Shown: positions 18,127 to 26,755 of the stretch, piece after piece
Numbering within the stretch: position 1 is the stretch's first letter
Layout of the letters: each line of letters opens with the position of its first letter
Source of the DNA: Globicatella sulfidifaciens DSM 15739
GTDB lineage: Bacteria > Bacillota > Bacilli > Lactobacillales > Aerococcaceae
Direction of reading: 5' to 3'
NCBI RefSeq assembly: GCF_900167405.1
Contig: NZ_FUWO01000006.1
Span: 53,298-117,297, forward strand
DNA length: 64,000 nucleotides
The notes under the pieces: model-generated
The model's database searches: none
What the model was told of the DNA's origin: nothing
What the model saw: the letters and a program-made list of their open reading frames with translations, nothing else
Translations under genes and position numbers: made by a program

Positions 18127-18987
18127 ATGCAATATGCGATAAAAATGAAAGATGTTACCAAAACACTTGGTGACTTTAAAATTGATTTAAAGAATTTACG
18201 GATACCAAAAGGCTATATTACGGGATTTATAGGGCCCAATGGAGCTGGGAAATCAACAACCATTAAATTGATAATGGATTTGATTAAGGCGGATACAGGA
18301 CAAATAGATCTTTTAGGCTATGATCATGAAAATGAAGGAAAAGCCGCACGTGAGCGAATAGGTTTTGTTTATGCTGAAAATATTTATTATGAAAATTTGA
18401 ATGTTTGTTCTATTGGCAACTTAGTTAACGGTTTTTATCCTAAATGGGATAAAGATAAATTCGACTCTCTCTGTCGTGATTTTAAGCTGCCTTTGCAGAA
18501 AAAAGTAAAAGATTTATCTACAGGTATGAAGGTTAAACTTTCATTAGCCGTTGCTTTAAGCCATAATGCGGATCTGATCATCTTGGATGAGCCAACATCT
18601 GGATTAGATCCAGTCGTAAGGTTGGAGATTCTAGACTTACTGTATGATATTATCCAAGATCAAGAAAAGACGATATTATTCTCCACCCATATCCTAGCCG
18701 ATTTGGAAAAAATTGCGGATTATATTATCTTTATTAATGATGGAAGATTATTAATTCAGGATTCTAAAAATTATTTGCTTGAAAATTACAATCTCATCAA
18801 GGGTCCACTTCAATTGCTGGATTCAGAGATGCGAAACTTATTAATAGGTTATACAGAGAGAGAGTCTGGCTTTGCTGGTTTGAGCGAAGATGCAAAAATT
18901 TTTCAAGAAATTTATGGTGACAAGGTTCTAATTGAACCAGCGTCATTGGAAGATATTATGATTTATCACTTGAAAGGAGACAATTAA
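18127..18987 (+). CDS. ABC transporter ATP-binding protein (YtrB-like)
   Basis: The protein is 286 residues with a single ABC ATPase domain: Walker A GPNGAGKST near residue 40, a signature region DLSTGMKVKLS, and Walker B DLIILDEPTSG. The signature has the variant STGMK in place of SGGQ, which is usual in this drug or bacteriocin-transport subfamily. The stop codon abuts the ATG of the permease gene. It should energise the membrane protein encoded next. Confidence 0.92.
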   Translation: MQYAIKMKDVTKTLGDFKIDLKNLRIPKGYITGFIGPNGAGKSTTIKLIMDLIKADTGQIDLLGYDHENEGKAARERIGFVYAENIYYENLNVCSIGNLVNGFYPKWDKDKFDSLCRDFKLPLQKKVKDLSTGMKVKLSLAVALSHNADLIILDEPTSGLDPVVRLEILDLLYDIIQDQEKTILFSTHILADLEKIADYIIFINDGRLLIQDSKNYLLENYNLIKGPLQLLDSEMRNLLIGYTERESGFAGLSEDAKIFQEIYGDKVLIEPASLEDIMIYHLKGDN

Positions 18988-19602
18988 ATGCGAGCATTAC
19001 TAGTTAAAGATTGGATAGTAAGTCGAAAACTATTAATTTTATCATTGATTATTCTTATCTTAGTCTCCTTTGTAGTGAGTAATGATCAATTACCTTTAAT
19101 TTTAGGCTTACTGCTGTCCATGTTTAATATGCGAAATATCGATGGTCTGGAAGACAAAAATGAATATCACGCCCTCATTCAAAGTATGCCAGTGAGCCGC
19201 TTTGAAGTAGTAGTAAGTAAAACTATTTTTCATTTCTTACAAGTCGGTATTAACTTATCACTTATAATATTGTTAAACAGCATACTTCCAAGTTTAAAAG
19301 GCAACAGCATTAAAGAAGTTTTCTTAACTGTAGTCATGGCTATCCTGTTAATTTTAGGTTATCAATTGTTGTACATTATTTTTGGCCCTGTATTCATGAG
19401 TTATGTTACTATCATAATTTTCCTAGTAATAATAATGTTTGGGTGGACATTAGCAAATAGCACATTTATTCAAGGAGCATTAAGGTGGCTATCATCAATA
19501 AAACCAGCCACTCTAATCCTATCTTCTGCTTTAATCGTTCTAGTGGTATCTGCTTTATTATTGTTCTTGACTGTTAAGGTCTATGAGAGCAAGGATTTAT
19601 AA
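18988..19602 (+). CDS. ABC-2 type membrane permease
   Basis: The protein is 204 residues with about six hydrophobic helices (for example at residues 13-30, 75-95, 105-130, 135-155 and 175-195). It is the membrane partner of the ATPase gene that it follows directly. A conserved loop (NIDGLEDKNEYHALIQSMPV) matches YtrC/ABC-2 transporters, where the short permease is one of a pair. A second permease gene is absent, so it either forms homodimers or the operon has lost its end. Confidence 0.85.
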   Translation: MRALLVKDWIVSRKLLILSLIILILVSFVVSNDQLPLILGLLLSMFNMRNIDGLEDKNEYHALIQSMPVSRFEVVVSKTIFHFLQVGINLSLIILLNSILPSLKGNSIKEVFLTVVMAILLILGYQLLYIIFGPVFMSYVTIIIFLVIIMFGWTLANSTFIQGALRWLSSIKPATLILSSALIVLVVSALLLFLTVKVYESKDL

Positions 19603-20147
19603 TACATTTAATTGGAATCTTATGTATCCTTCAGAGTGGTTTGGAGTGACTTTTCAGTAGACTGATGAGAGTAGTTAATATCAGTAAAACCACCCTACCA
19701 CCCTATCAAAATCAATCCATAGCTTAAGGTCGACACATGTTGAAGCAGTTGTGAAGCTGGAAAAATTATGCCATAATGTTTATAGAAGAAGGATATCTAG
19801 AAACATTATGATGGAAATGGGCTAGTATCTAATTATACAGTTGCTGAATATAAGGTTGATATTGCTAATTACAATGAGTCGCCCACGCCACTGTATTTTA
19901 AAAAAGTAAAAAATAATCAAAATCTAATTAAAATTATAAATAGATGTGTTCGAATGAGATTAATATATGTTTAGATTGATGAAAACATCAGAAAACTATT
20001 TAGCAATAGTTACAACTTGGCTGTTGAAGACTTAGTTTAATAGTGATAAAATCATTATTATATCTATGAAAAAAATACTTTTGAAATAGTATCGAGGAGA
20101 CTTAAAGTCTAGAGTAAATTAATATTTGTTTAGAAAGGGAGATCATT
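19603..20147. other. Gene-free stretch with a rumA-like tail
   Basis: No intact gene is seen in these 545 bases. At 19736-19760 the bases encode THVEAVVKLEKL, again like the RlmD/RumA C-terminus, so this is the second of three such tails. The rest is AT-rich with stops in all frames. It probably holds debris from an insertion event. Confidence 0.4.
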
Positions 20148-20378
20148 ATGAGGGTAGCTAAATATTTTCAAATTGCATTTTTAGTTGTGGGAACTCTAAC
20201 AGCTTTAGAGTTTATCTTTCTTAGAGGAATGTTCACATGGTTAATTGTTGTTACTGCTGTTATAGTTGTTGGAAGCCTGAATGTGATTATAAATATAAAA
20301 GATAAAGAATGGTTACAGGCTTCTCTTTATATCCTGTCAACTATAGCTCTTTGTATGGGATATTTTACACTTGCATAA
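20148..20378 (+). CDS. Small membrane protein with three hydrophobic segments
   Basis: The protein is 76 residues and almost wholly hydrophobic, with helices near residues 6-25, 28-47 and 58-75. A short charged loop (NIKDKEW) lies before the last. AAAGGGAG lies upstream of the ATG. No family is recognised. It has no co-transcribed neighbour. Confidence 0.55.
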   Translation: MRVAKYFQIAFLVVGTLTALEFIFLRGMFTWLIVVTAVIVVGSLNVIINIKDKEWLQASLYILSTIALCMGYFTLA

Positions 20379-20555
20379 GCAGTGTGATGTATTAAAAAAG
20401 TATTCCGAAAATAAAATGCCTTGTTGGACAGATTTTTCATACTTTGTTTTTCGTGCTAATACCAATATTTATGCTTTCAAGTGGAGATTTATGGGAAATA
20501 AGCTGACATCAAGGAGCCACTGGGTCTTCATGGCATATTTATTGTCACCTCAAGG

Positions 20556-20597
20556 CATGTGGAGACGGTAGTATTGATGTCAAGGGTAGACAAGTGA
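20556..20597 (+). repeat. rumA/rlmD 3'-end remnant (copy 3)
   Basis: Fourteen codons read HVETVVLMSRVDK and stop. They match the RlmD/RumA tail and, at 20 of the first 23 bases, the copy at 16495. Together the two could be the ends of one integrated element of about 4 kb that carries the serine recombinase remnant and the GntR/ABC operon. Confidence 0.55.
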
Positions 20598-20898
20598 TAG
20601 AGTAGAAACATGTGTAAATAAGGACTTTCCGTGATTTGAGATCTGGCTCCAAGCCGGAAGGATAATCACGGATTTTTGCTTTGAGGGAAGTTATCCAAGA
20701 ATGATGAAATAAAAAAAATATCAGCCGAAATAATTGTTGATGTGGTGAGTTGATAAGATGATTGGCAAAACAATGGTGAGTTGATAGAATTGCTGTCAAA
20801 AAGTCAGAAAACATTTACACGTTTTATTGACCGAGTCAATAAATCGAAGTACAATAGATATTAGGTGGAATTATAGCTCTGCACCAGGAGGTGAGAAC

Positions 20899-21492
20899 TT
20901 GATAGGATTAGAATATGTTTTAAATCTCTATAACCTTCAACATATAGAACTTGCAGAAAAACTTGGCATAAAAAAACAAAATATTAACATGTGGGTGAAA
21001 GGGCGACAGAACATTCCAAAGAAATATCTACCGGTATTAGAAGAACTCTTTGGTATTGATCAGTCTTACTTTGGACGTGAGCTTAGTGAAATTGATCAGT
21101 TAGAAATCCAGAAGGAAAAGCTGAAAAGAGATCTGAAGCCTGTAATCAAAAAGCATGAACAGCAGTATTCTTTGGGAGAGATTAATGATCTTGTTGAAGT
21201 TCCCATTTACGATAAAGAAGAAATGAATGCCATCGAACGAGATATTGAAAAAGCAAAACTCATATCAAGGTTTAAGGCTGCAATGGATATAGTAGATAAT
21301 AATCCATACTTGGAGACCTATAGTCTCATCGTAGAACTACTTGAAAAAGTACAGCATGAACCTGTTCTACACAAAACGGTTGAAGCATTGGCTCACTATT
21401 ACGAAGTCTTACCTGATTGGTTAAGTAGCGAACCAGAACAAGAAGGCTTTGAAGGTGAAATATTTGAAGTCTTTGAAGATCATAACTATTAA
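20899..21492 (+). CDS. XRE-type regulator with long C-terminal domain
   Basis: The protein is 197 residues from TTG at 20899, chosen because AGGAGGTGAG lies directly upstream; the ATG of the longer frame at 20827 has no such site. The N-terminus is a helix-turn-helix (HIELAEKLGIKKQNINMWVK and the RQNIPKKYLP turn). The remaining 130 residues are charged and helical with no known domain. It precedes restriction-modification fragments and may once have regulated them or the element. Confidence 0.7.
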   Translation: MIGLEYVLNLYNLQHIELAEKLGIKKQNINMWVKGRQNIPKKYLPVLEELFGIDQSYFGRELSEIDQLEIQKEKLKRDLKPVIKKHEQQYSLGEINDLVEVPIYDKEEMNAIERDIEKAKLISRFKAAMDIVDNNPYLETYSLIVELLEKVQHEPVLHKTVEALAHYYEVLPDWLSSEPEQEGFEGEIFEVFEDHNY

Positions 21493-21509
21493 ACATTTGA
21501 AGGAAAAAG

Positions 21510-21656
21510 ATGACCGAGAAAACAGGAAACATAGGATTTGAAGAAGACCGAGATGAATACGAAGCAGAGAATATCATCTGGGTTCCTAAAGAAGCGAATA
21601 GTTTGCCAGCTTTGAAGGAAAAGCTGGTGGAGAATTTTGGACATCTACTATCATAA
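21510..21656 (+). pseudogene. HsdM-like DNA methyltransferase fragment
   Basis: A frame of 48 residues begins with ATG behind AAGGAAAAAG. The text EEDRDEYEAENIIWVPKEA closely follows a segment near the N-terminus of type I DNA adenine methyltransferases (HsdM), which continue for about 450 more residues. Here it ends at once. It is probably a deletion remnant of an hsdMSR locus. Confidence 0.5.
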
Positions 21657-21723
21657 TTAAGACTGTAGTTGAGATGATTAAACCATGGCGAGAGGAGGCA
21701 ATTATTTGTTTGTAGGAGATACT

Positions 21724-22170
21724 ATGATTAATTCAATTGAAGAAAATAAAAATAGAAATATCGTTTCGATTAGCTCGACCGATATTCTTGAAAATACAAT
21801 ACGTGAACAAATGCCTGGCATATTGGATATTTTGTTAATTGATCGAACGACATCAACTTCGAAGAAGAAAAAAATATTATATGGGCAAACGAAAATTATG
21901 TGAAGTTCGGCTCAAAAGCTTATGCGGCAACTGCTCAGATGTTACCTGAATTAGTTACAGGGCGAATGGGAAATATCATTAAACCGCGTGCTCTCAAATC
22001 TAAGGAGATGCAAAAAGAACGAACCAAATCAAAAGCAGAGGTGTTCACACCTACCTGGATTGTGAAGAAACAAAATGATGAGATTGAAAAAGATTATATA
22101 AACCGCCACTTGACAATAATTAATAATTTGTTTTGTATTATACTAAATAAAATTAAATTTGATAGGAGCA
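21724..22170 (+). pseudogene. Restriction-modification enzyme N-terminal part, frameshifted and truncated
   Basis: The first frame from 21724 reads MPGILDILLIDRTTSTS. After a shift in or just before the A run at 21868-21874 the next frame continues with NIIWANENY, ITGR-like and NIIKPRALKSKE blocks. It then reaches KAEVFTPTWIVKKQND, a conserved stretch of type IIG or Eco57I-like methylase-nucleases that precedes the catalytic NPPY. The catalytic motif and the rest are missing. The gene is therefore both frameshifted and cut, close to the guaA-tail copy at 22232. Confidence 0.65.
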
Positions 22171-22175
22171 GGAAA

Positions 22176-22256
22176 ATGGAACATACAACTATATATACTT
22201 CTTCCCATGATGGCCAAAAGATATTTTTACGACCCGCTACGATTGAATGGGAGTAG
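22176..22256 (+). CDS. 26-codon mini-ORF ending in the GuaA tail
   Basis: AGGAGCAGG precedes an ATG that opens a 26-residue frame ending in RPATIEWE, identical to the last codons of GuaA. It is what is expected at a right-hand junction where an element end meets a duplicated guaA 3' end. A promoter-like TATTATACT lies about 35 bases upstream. The peptide itself may have no function. Confidence 0.35.
   Translation: MEHTTIYTSSHDGQKIFLRPATIEWE
22232..22256 (+). repeat. guaA-tail attachment core (copy 2)
   Basis: ACCCGCTACGATTGAATGGG plus AGTAG matches the guaA end with a single G for A change in the last Glu codon. It is the probable attR of the elements stacked behind guaA. A near-full-length copy of the structured repeat follows immediately. 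Confidence 0.8.
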
Positions 22257-22557
22257 GCCCCAGCGATTTTCAAGACGAAGTCGAAGAAAGAGCTGTTGGG
22301 ACTACCCCGGCAAGGTTATCCCACGAATGAGGAACTGATGTGACGAAATGAGTGGCTGATAACGACTGCCAGAATCCTTAAGGTCAGTATTTAGAAAATT
22401 AAAGTGCGGAGGCGGACGTTAAATTATTTTTACGTCCATCCAACGAATGCTAAGCTGGTAAGCGAAAGCAGAGTTGTTGACGGCCCATCTGCGTATCAAG
22501 AACAGGAATGTGACGAATAGGAACATTTCGTGACTTGAGGAGAAGAGTGGGAGTAAC
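22257..22557 (+). ncRNA. Candidate structured RNA element, near full length (copy A)
   Basis: About 300 non-coding bases show nested complementary segments. CCCAGC pairs with GCTGTTGGG around an inner hairpin that ends GACGAAGTCGAAG. GGCA..GTTATC (about 22312) pairs with GATAAC..TGCC. GGACGT pairs with ACGTCC. GCGGA with TCTGC could close a multibranch. AATGT with ACATT forms a late hairpin. Partial copies occur at 29104, 50268 and 58935. The layout is reminiscent of HEARO/omega RNAs linked to IscB, but this is from memory and untested. No IscB gene is near. Confidence 0.5.
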
Positions 22558-22564
22558 AACTAAA

Positions 22565-22608
22565 TACCCTATAAAGCTTATTATCATGGTCTTTATAGGG
22601 TCTGTTTT
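22565..22608. terminator. Terminator between the RNA element and integrase remnant
   Basis: ACCCTATAAAG and CTTTATAGGGT form an 11-base stem followed by TTTTTTT on the plus strand. It could end transcription from either side. It overlaps the 3' end of the integrase remnant. Confidence 0.75.
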
Positions 22609-22826
22609 TTTAGTTTTGGGCACATTTCATTTATCATGTCTGTGACTTCTTTATCGGCCGTATCCCAAACAAGTGCATAAGTATTTAGTGTAGTTTGAAT
22701 GTCCTTATGTCGCATCCGACTTGGGACTACCTTTATGTTAACTTTGTTTCGTATCAAAAAAGTAGCATGGCTATGTCTTAAAACGTGCACTCTAATTTTA
22801 GGGACATCAATTTTAGAACTGATCAT
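22593..22826 (-). pseudogene. int: Tyrosine integrase C-terminal remnant
   Basis: The 77 residues include the HxxR box (HVLRHSHATFL), a degenerate Arg-His region (SRMRHKDIQ) and TTLNTYAL, which holds the expected tyrosine. Only the last third of an integrase remains. The orientation, with its 3' end toward the guaA-tail copy 340 bases away, is normal for an element whose integrase lies at the attachment site. It belongs to an element different from that of the integrase at 2513. Confidence 0.8.
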
Positions 22827-22983
22827 GGTGATCAGTTTTGATATTTGGGATTTACCGGTTTAACCGAAACACATACAGTAAGAAGGGTTTCAACAATTAT
22901 AATATGTTTTAAATATTCGTACTTAAGGTTATAATGTAAGCACAAATACAACATCGAGGGAAATACAAAGGAGGGAAACATTT

Positions 22984-23994
22984 ATGATTCGATACCCAAA
23001 ACTGCCAGCGAATTATTCTATTGGAATTACAGCTCCTTCTTCAGGTATTGAGATACAGTTACACTATATCCTACAAGAAGTTAAAAGAAAGTTTGAGTCT
23101 AATCATCAATTAATAATAGGTGATTCTACTTATACTCAGGATAAGGCAAAGTCAGCACCATCTGAAATTAGGGCTAAGGAGTTAAATACATTTTTACAGT
23201 CAGAAGAGATCGATATAGTTATTCCACCATGGGGTGGAGAGCTTGCGATTGAGATATTAGATAAAATTGATTTTGAAGGTATCCGTAATAAATGGATACT
23301 CGGATATTCAGATATAAGCGTGATATTGCTTCCTATTACATTAAAAACAGGAATAGCGACGGCTCATGGTACCAATTTAGTGGATCTACGTGGTAAATAT
23401 TCTGACGAAACAACAAAAAAATGGGAGAATGTATTAAAAACATCGCCAGGTGAATCAAATACTCAATATTCATCAAAACAGTATCAAAGTAAATGGGATC
23501 ATAATAAAACTACCGATTATGTATTTAACTTTGACAAAAAAACGGAATGGAAATCTTTATCTGGTAATAATATGCGAATAGAAGGAAGATTATTAGGAGG
23601 GTGTATTGATGTAATTCGCCATTTGGTAGGGACTCCCTTTGGGAATGTAAAAGGCTTCAGGGAAGAATACATCAATAATGAACCCATCATTTGGTATCTA
23701 GAAAATTGCGAATTATCGCCATTGGACCTGAGAAGAAGTTTAGTACAAATGAAATTTGCGGGATGGTTTGATGACTGTAAGGGTATTCTATTTGGAAGAA
23801 CACCTATCTCATATGATTCTCAAGGATACACAGTCGAAGATGTATATCAAGATATTGCTGATGATTTAAAAATTCCAGTAATATACGACATCGACTGTGG
23901 ACATCAACCACCACAAATCACTTTTATTAATGGAGCATTTGCAATAGTTGAATATTTTGATGGAAAAGGGATTGTCGAACAGAGGTTTATATAA
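22984..23994 (+). CDS. S66-family LD-carboxypeptidase / MccF-like peptidase
   Basis: The protein is 336 residues. S66 enzymes use a Ser-Glu-His triad: the Ser elbow is seen as GYSDIS near residue 110, the Glu in WYLENCE and the His in DCGHQPP near residue 310. MccF-type members cut microcin C-like peptide-nucleotides and give immunity, while others trim murein tetrapeptides. The isolated position among resistance-like genes favours the immunity type, but the sequence alone does not decide. It has a TATAAT box at 22930 and an AAAGGAGG site. Confidence 0.88.
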   Translation: MIRYPKLPANYSIGITAPSSGIEIQLHYILQEVKRKFESNHQLIIGDSTYTQDKAKSAPSEIRAKELNTFLQSEEIDIVIPPWGGELAIEILDKIDFEGIRNKWILGYSDISVILLPITLKTGIATAHGTNLVDLRGKYSDETTKKWENVLKTSPGESNTQYSSKQYQSKWDHNKTTDYVFNFDKKTEWKSLSGNNMRIEGRLLGGCIDVIRHLVGTPFGNVKGFREEYINNEPIIWYLENCELSPLDLRRSLVQMKFAGWFDDCKGILFGRTPISYDSQGYTVEDVYQDIADDLKIPVIYDIDCGHQPPQITFINGAFAIVEYFDGKGIVEQRFI

Positions 23995-24122
23995 TCAGCA
24001 ACTTTGATTTATATGATGTTAAAATATTATAATAAATATTAATTTGTCGAGGTGAGAAAAATGTAATGGGAACATATTCAGCTTTAATCGAAACCAAAAA
24101 TAAAATTACAGGAGATTGTAAG

Positions 24123-24887
24123 ATGAATAATTATATCAAATTTAATGAAGATAGATGGAACAATGTAAAAAATGACTATACAGAAGCATTGTCACATGAA
24201 GAATTTGAGAAAGTTAAAAATAATCCACTATCTGTTGGATTGACAGTTGGTAAAATAGTTCCAAAAGAGTGGTTTGACAAAGCCAATGGTAAAAAGATAC
24301 TAGGTTTGGCTTGTGGTGGAGGTCAACAAGGACCGGCTTTTGCATCTAAAGGTTATGATGTAACCATTATGGATTTTTCTAAATCACAGTTAGAAAAAGA
24401 TGAGATGGTTGCTAATAGAGAAGGATTAAAAATTAATACCATTCAAGGAGATATGACAAAACCTTTTCCGTTTGAGAATGAGACCTTTGATATAGTATTT
24501 AATCCAGTTTCAAACGCATACATTGAAGATTTAGAAAATATGTATAAGGAAGCCTCTAGGGTATTGAAAAAGGGTGGACTTTTAATGGTAGGTTTCATGA
24601 ATCCTTGGATTTACATGTATGATGCTGACATTGTATGGGATAAACCTGATGAAAAATTACTTTTAAAGTTTTCATTACCATTTAATTCAAGAAAACTTGA
24701 GCAAGAAGGTAAAATACAAATAGATCCGGAATATGGATATGAATTTAGTCATACTTTAGAAGCTCAGATTAGAGGGCAACTTAAAAATGGTCTTGCTATG
24801 ATAGATTTCTATGAATCCTGTGATAAAAGAAACAGGTTATCACAATATGGAAATGACTACATCGCGACACTTTGCATCAAACTATAG
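24123..24887 (+). CDS. Class I SAM-dependent methyltransferase
   Basis: The protein is 254 residues from the ATG at 24123, preceded by ACAGGAG; the earlier ATG at 24066 has no site. The SAM-binding motif I is ILGLACGGGQQG near residue 60, followed by the acidic loop of motif II (VTIMDFS) and a Methyltransf_11 motif (FDIVFNPVS). Its substrate is unknown. Such small enzymes in accessory regions often methylate small molecules or modify antibiotics. Confidence 0.85.
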   Translation: MNNYIKFNEDRWNNVKNDYTEALSHEEFEKVKNNPLSVGLTVGKIVPKEWFDKANGKKILGLACGGGQQGPAFASKGYDVTIMDFSKSQLEKDEMVANREGLKINTIQGDMTKPFPFENETFDIVFNPVSNAYIEDLENMYKEASRVLKKGGLLMVGFMNPWIYMYDADIVWDKPDEKLLLKFSLPFNSRKLEQEGKIQIDPEYGYEFSHTLEAQIRGQLKNGLAMIDFYESCDKRNRLSQYGNDYIATLCIKL

Positions 24888-25025
24888 TCATCTATAATAC
24901 GACCTTGAGAAGAAGAATGGAAATAACATTGAAATTAAAGGATATCAAAGGGCTTTATTATATTATTCTGAAAATTTAGACACATAATTGAATAATAATA
25001 TGATATCGAGGTATTTTTACATGAC

Positions 25026-25051
25026 AAGTATCATACGATGTCATGATACTT
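25026..25051. promoter_or_regulatory. Perfect 9-bp inverted repeat, likely response-regulator site
   Basis: AAGTATCAT and ATGATACTT are exact inverted repeats eight bases apart, 57 bases before the first gene of the ABC/two-component operon. NarL/LuxR-type response regulators bind such inverted repeats, and one is encoded at the end of this operon. Confidence 0.6.
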
Positions 25052-25107
25052 ATGACTTATTTCTTTATAAATAATGGCATAAAATAAAAGTATAAGGAGG
25101 GATAAGA

Positions 25108-26001
25108 ATGGGACAAGCAATTGTTGAAGTAAAGAATGTTGCCAAACATTATAAGAAAAAGCAAGTATTGAAGGATGTCACTTTTGAAGTGTATCCTGGC
25201 GAAATAATTGCGCTGTTGGGCGAAAATGGGGCTGGGAAATCAACACTAATCAATATTATTAATCAATTGATATCAGCAAATCAGGGGGAAGTCACTTTGT
25301 TTGGTGGGAAAATAAAACATCAATTAGTGAAAGAAAAAACGGGAATCATGTTACAGAATAATATCCTCCTAAAAAAACTCAATGTAAGCGAGGTCCTTGA
25401 ACTTACGAGGTCATATTATGGATCGGCATTACCCTATAAAGAACTTGTTGAAATCGCTAACTTAAACGAATTAGAATACCAAGAGATGACCAAGTTATCG
25501 GGAGGACAACAACGTCGCTTAAGCTTTGCGACAGCTATCGCTGGAAATCCAGACCTCCTCTTTTTAGATGAACCTACCGCCAATATGGATGCAAGATCAC
25601 GTCAGAACTTATGGCAAGAAGTAGGAAAATTAAAAGACCAAGGCAAGACAATTATTGTCACCAGTCACCATCTAGAAGAACTTGAAGATATCGCCAGTCG
25701 ATTATTAATTTTACAAGATGGCGTCATTGCCTTTGATGGGAGTATTCAGGAATTAAGGGCTACTCAAGGACAGGGAACAATTGAGTTCGATTCTCAACGG
25801 ACACAAGAAGATTTTTCAGGAATTCAACCCTTGATACAGTTGACCAAGCAAGGCAATCATTACACTTTAATTACTCAAGACGTGACCGAAATTATTAAGC
25901 AATTAGTTGATTATTTTGATGATATCACAAACCTATCTGTAAGGCAGACCACTCTTGAGACTCTATTCAGTCATTTTAGGAAGGAGAAAGGCCATGAATA
26001 A
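25108..26001 (+). CDS. ABC transporter ATP-binding protein (LnrL-like)
   Basis: The protein is 297 residues with Walker A GENGAGKST, signature KLSGGQQRRLS and Walker B LLFLDEPTANMD, then the switch His in SHHLEEL. It opens a four-gene operon with a permease, histidine kinase and response regulator. This gene order occurs in LnrJK/YvfTU-type detoxification systems that sense and expel membrane-active antibiotics. The ribosome site is AAGGAGGG. It ends eight bases into the permease gene. Confidence 0.92.
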   Translation: MGQAIVEVKNVAKHYKKKQVLKDVTFEVYPGEIIALLGENGAGKSTLINIINQLISANQGEVTLFGGKIKHQLVKEKTGIMLQNNILLKKLNVSEVLELTRSYYGSALPYKELVEIANLNELEYQEMTKLSGGQQRRLSFATAIAGNPDLLFLDEPTANMDARSRQNLWQEVGKLKDQGKTIIVTSHHLEELEDIASRLLILQDGVIAFDGSIQELRATQGQGTIEFDSQRTQEDFSGIQPLIQLTKQGNHYTLITQDVTEIIKQLVDYFDDITNLSVRQTTLETLFSHFRKEKGHE

Positions 26002-26755
26002 ATTTTTATTCCAATCCAAGATGAACATGCTGCGTCAACTTATTCGGAAACCTTTATCGGTTATTTTTGCCTTAATTTTTCCAGTATTTTTCTATATTTT
26101 ATACACCAAAATTTTCACTTTTCCCTTACCAGAAGCAGCCTTAAAAATTTGGAATATCGACTATTTGCTAGCCATGATTATTTACGGAGTATTAATTACT
26201 GCGATTAGCAATACAGCAGGTGCGCTATTAGAAGACCATCTCAATCATTTTGATTTATTTGTGGACTTAAGTCCGGCGCCAAAGTGGCAATATTACCTTT
26301 CAATGATCTTAATATATTTTCCCTTCTATTTATTTTTAATGATTATGTTAGGAGGGGTAGCTTTCTTTATTAATAATGTGCAGTTAGGTATGGGGCAATG
26401 GTTGGGTTTGGTTGTCATCATCATCGGAAGTCTAATACCCTTTAGTTTATTCGGAATTATTATTTCCTTTGTTGGGAATACTACAGGAGTAAATATTTTG
26501 TCTAATCTGATTAGTTTTCCTTTAGCAATCCTTGGTGGCTTGTGGTGGCCCATTGAGACCATGCCAGAATGGTTGCAAGTTATTGGCCGAATGTTACCTT
26601 CATATTTTGCGGCAAATTTAGGTAGAAAATGGGTGCATGAAGGGCTTGTTGACGGATATTCAATTCTTGGACTAATTATTTGGTCGTTGTCCTTAATCTT
26701 GGTCCTCGTTATAATAAGATTAATTCTAAAACGGAGGGAGCCCCAATTGATATGA
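25994..26755 (+). CDS. ABC-2 type permease
   Basis: The protein is 253 residues from the ATG at 25994, which follows AAGGAG; the earlier frame start at 25955 lies inside the ATPase gene. It has six membrane helices and the typical ABC-2 sequence around FPLAILGGLWWPIETMPEWL. It forms the channel for the ATPase encoded just upstream. The stop overlaps the start of the kinase gene, so translation is coupled. Confidence 0.9.
   Translation: MNKFLFQSKMNMLRQLIRKPLSVIFALIFPVFFYILYTKIFTFPLPEAALKIWNIDYLLAMIIYGVLITAISNTAGALLEDHLNHFDLFVDLSPAPKWQYYLSMILIYFPFYLFLMIMLGGVAFFINNVQLGMGQWLGLVVIIIGSLIPFSLFGIIISFVGNTTGVNILSNLISFPLAILGGLWWPIETMPEWLQVIGRMLPSYFAANLGRKWVHEGLVDGYSILGLIIWSLSLILVLVIIRLILKRREPQLI

Noticed and set aside
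20371..20571. A 66-residue frame after the small membrane protein
   Set aside because: It overlaps the rumA-like tail in another frame and lacks a ribosome site.
22257..22557. Group II intron or tmRNA/RNase P RNA
   Set aside because: No domain V signature, no group II boundary pair, and none of the conserved tmRNA or RNase P blocks were found.
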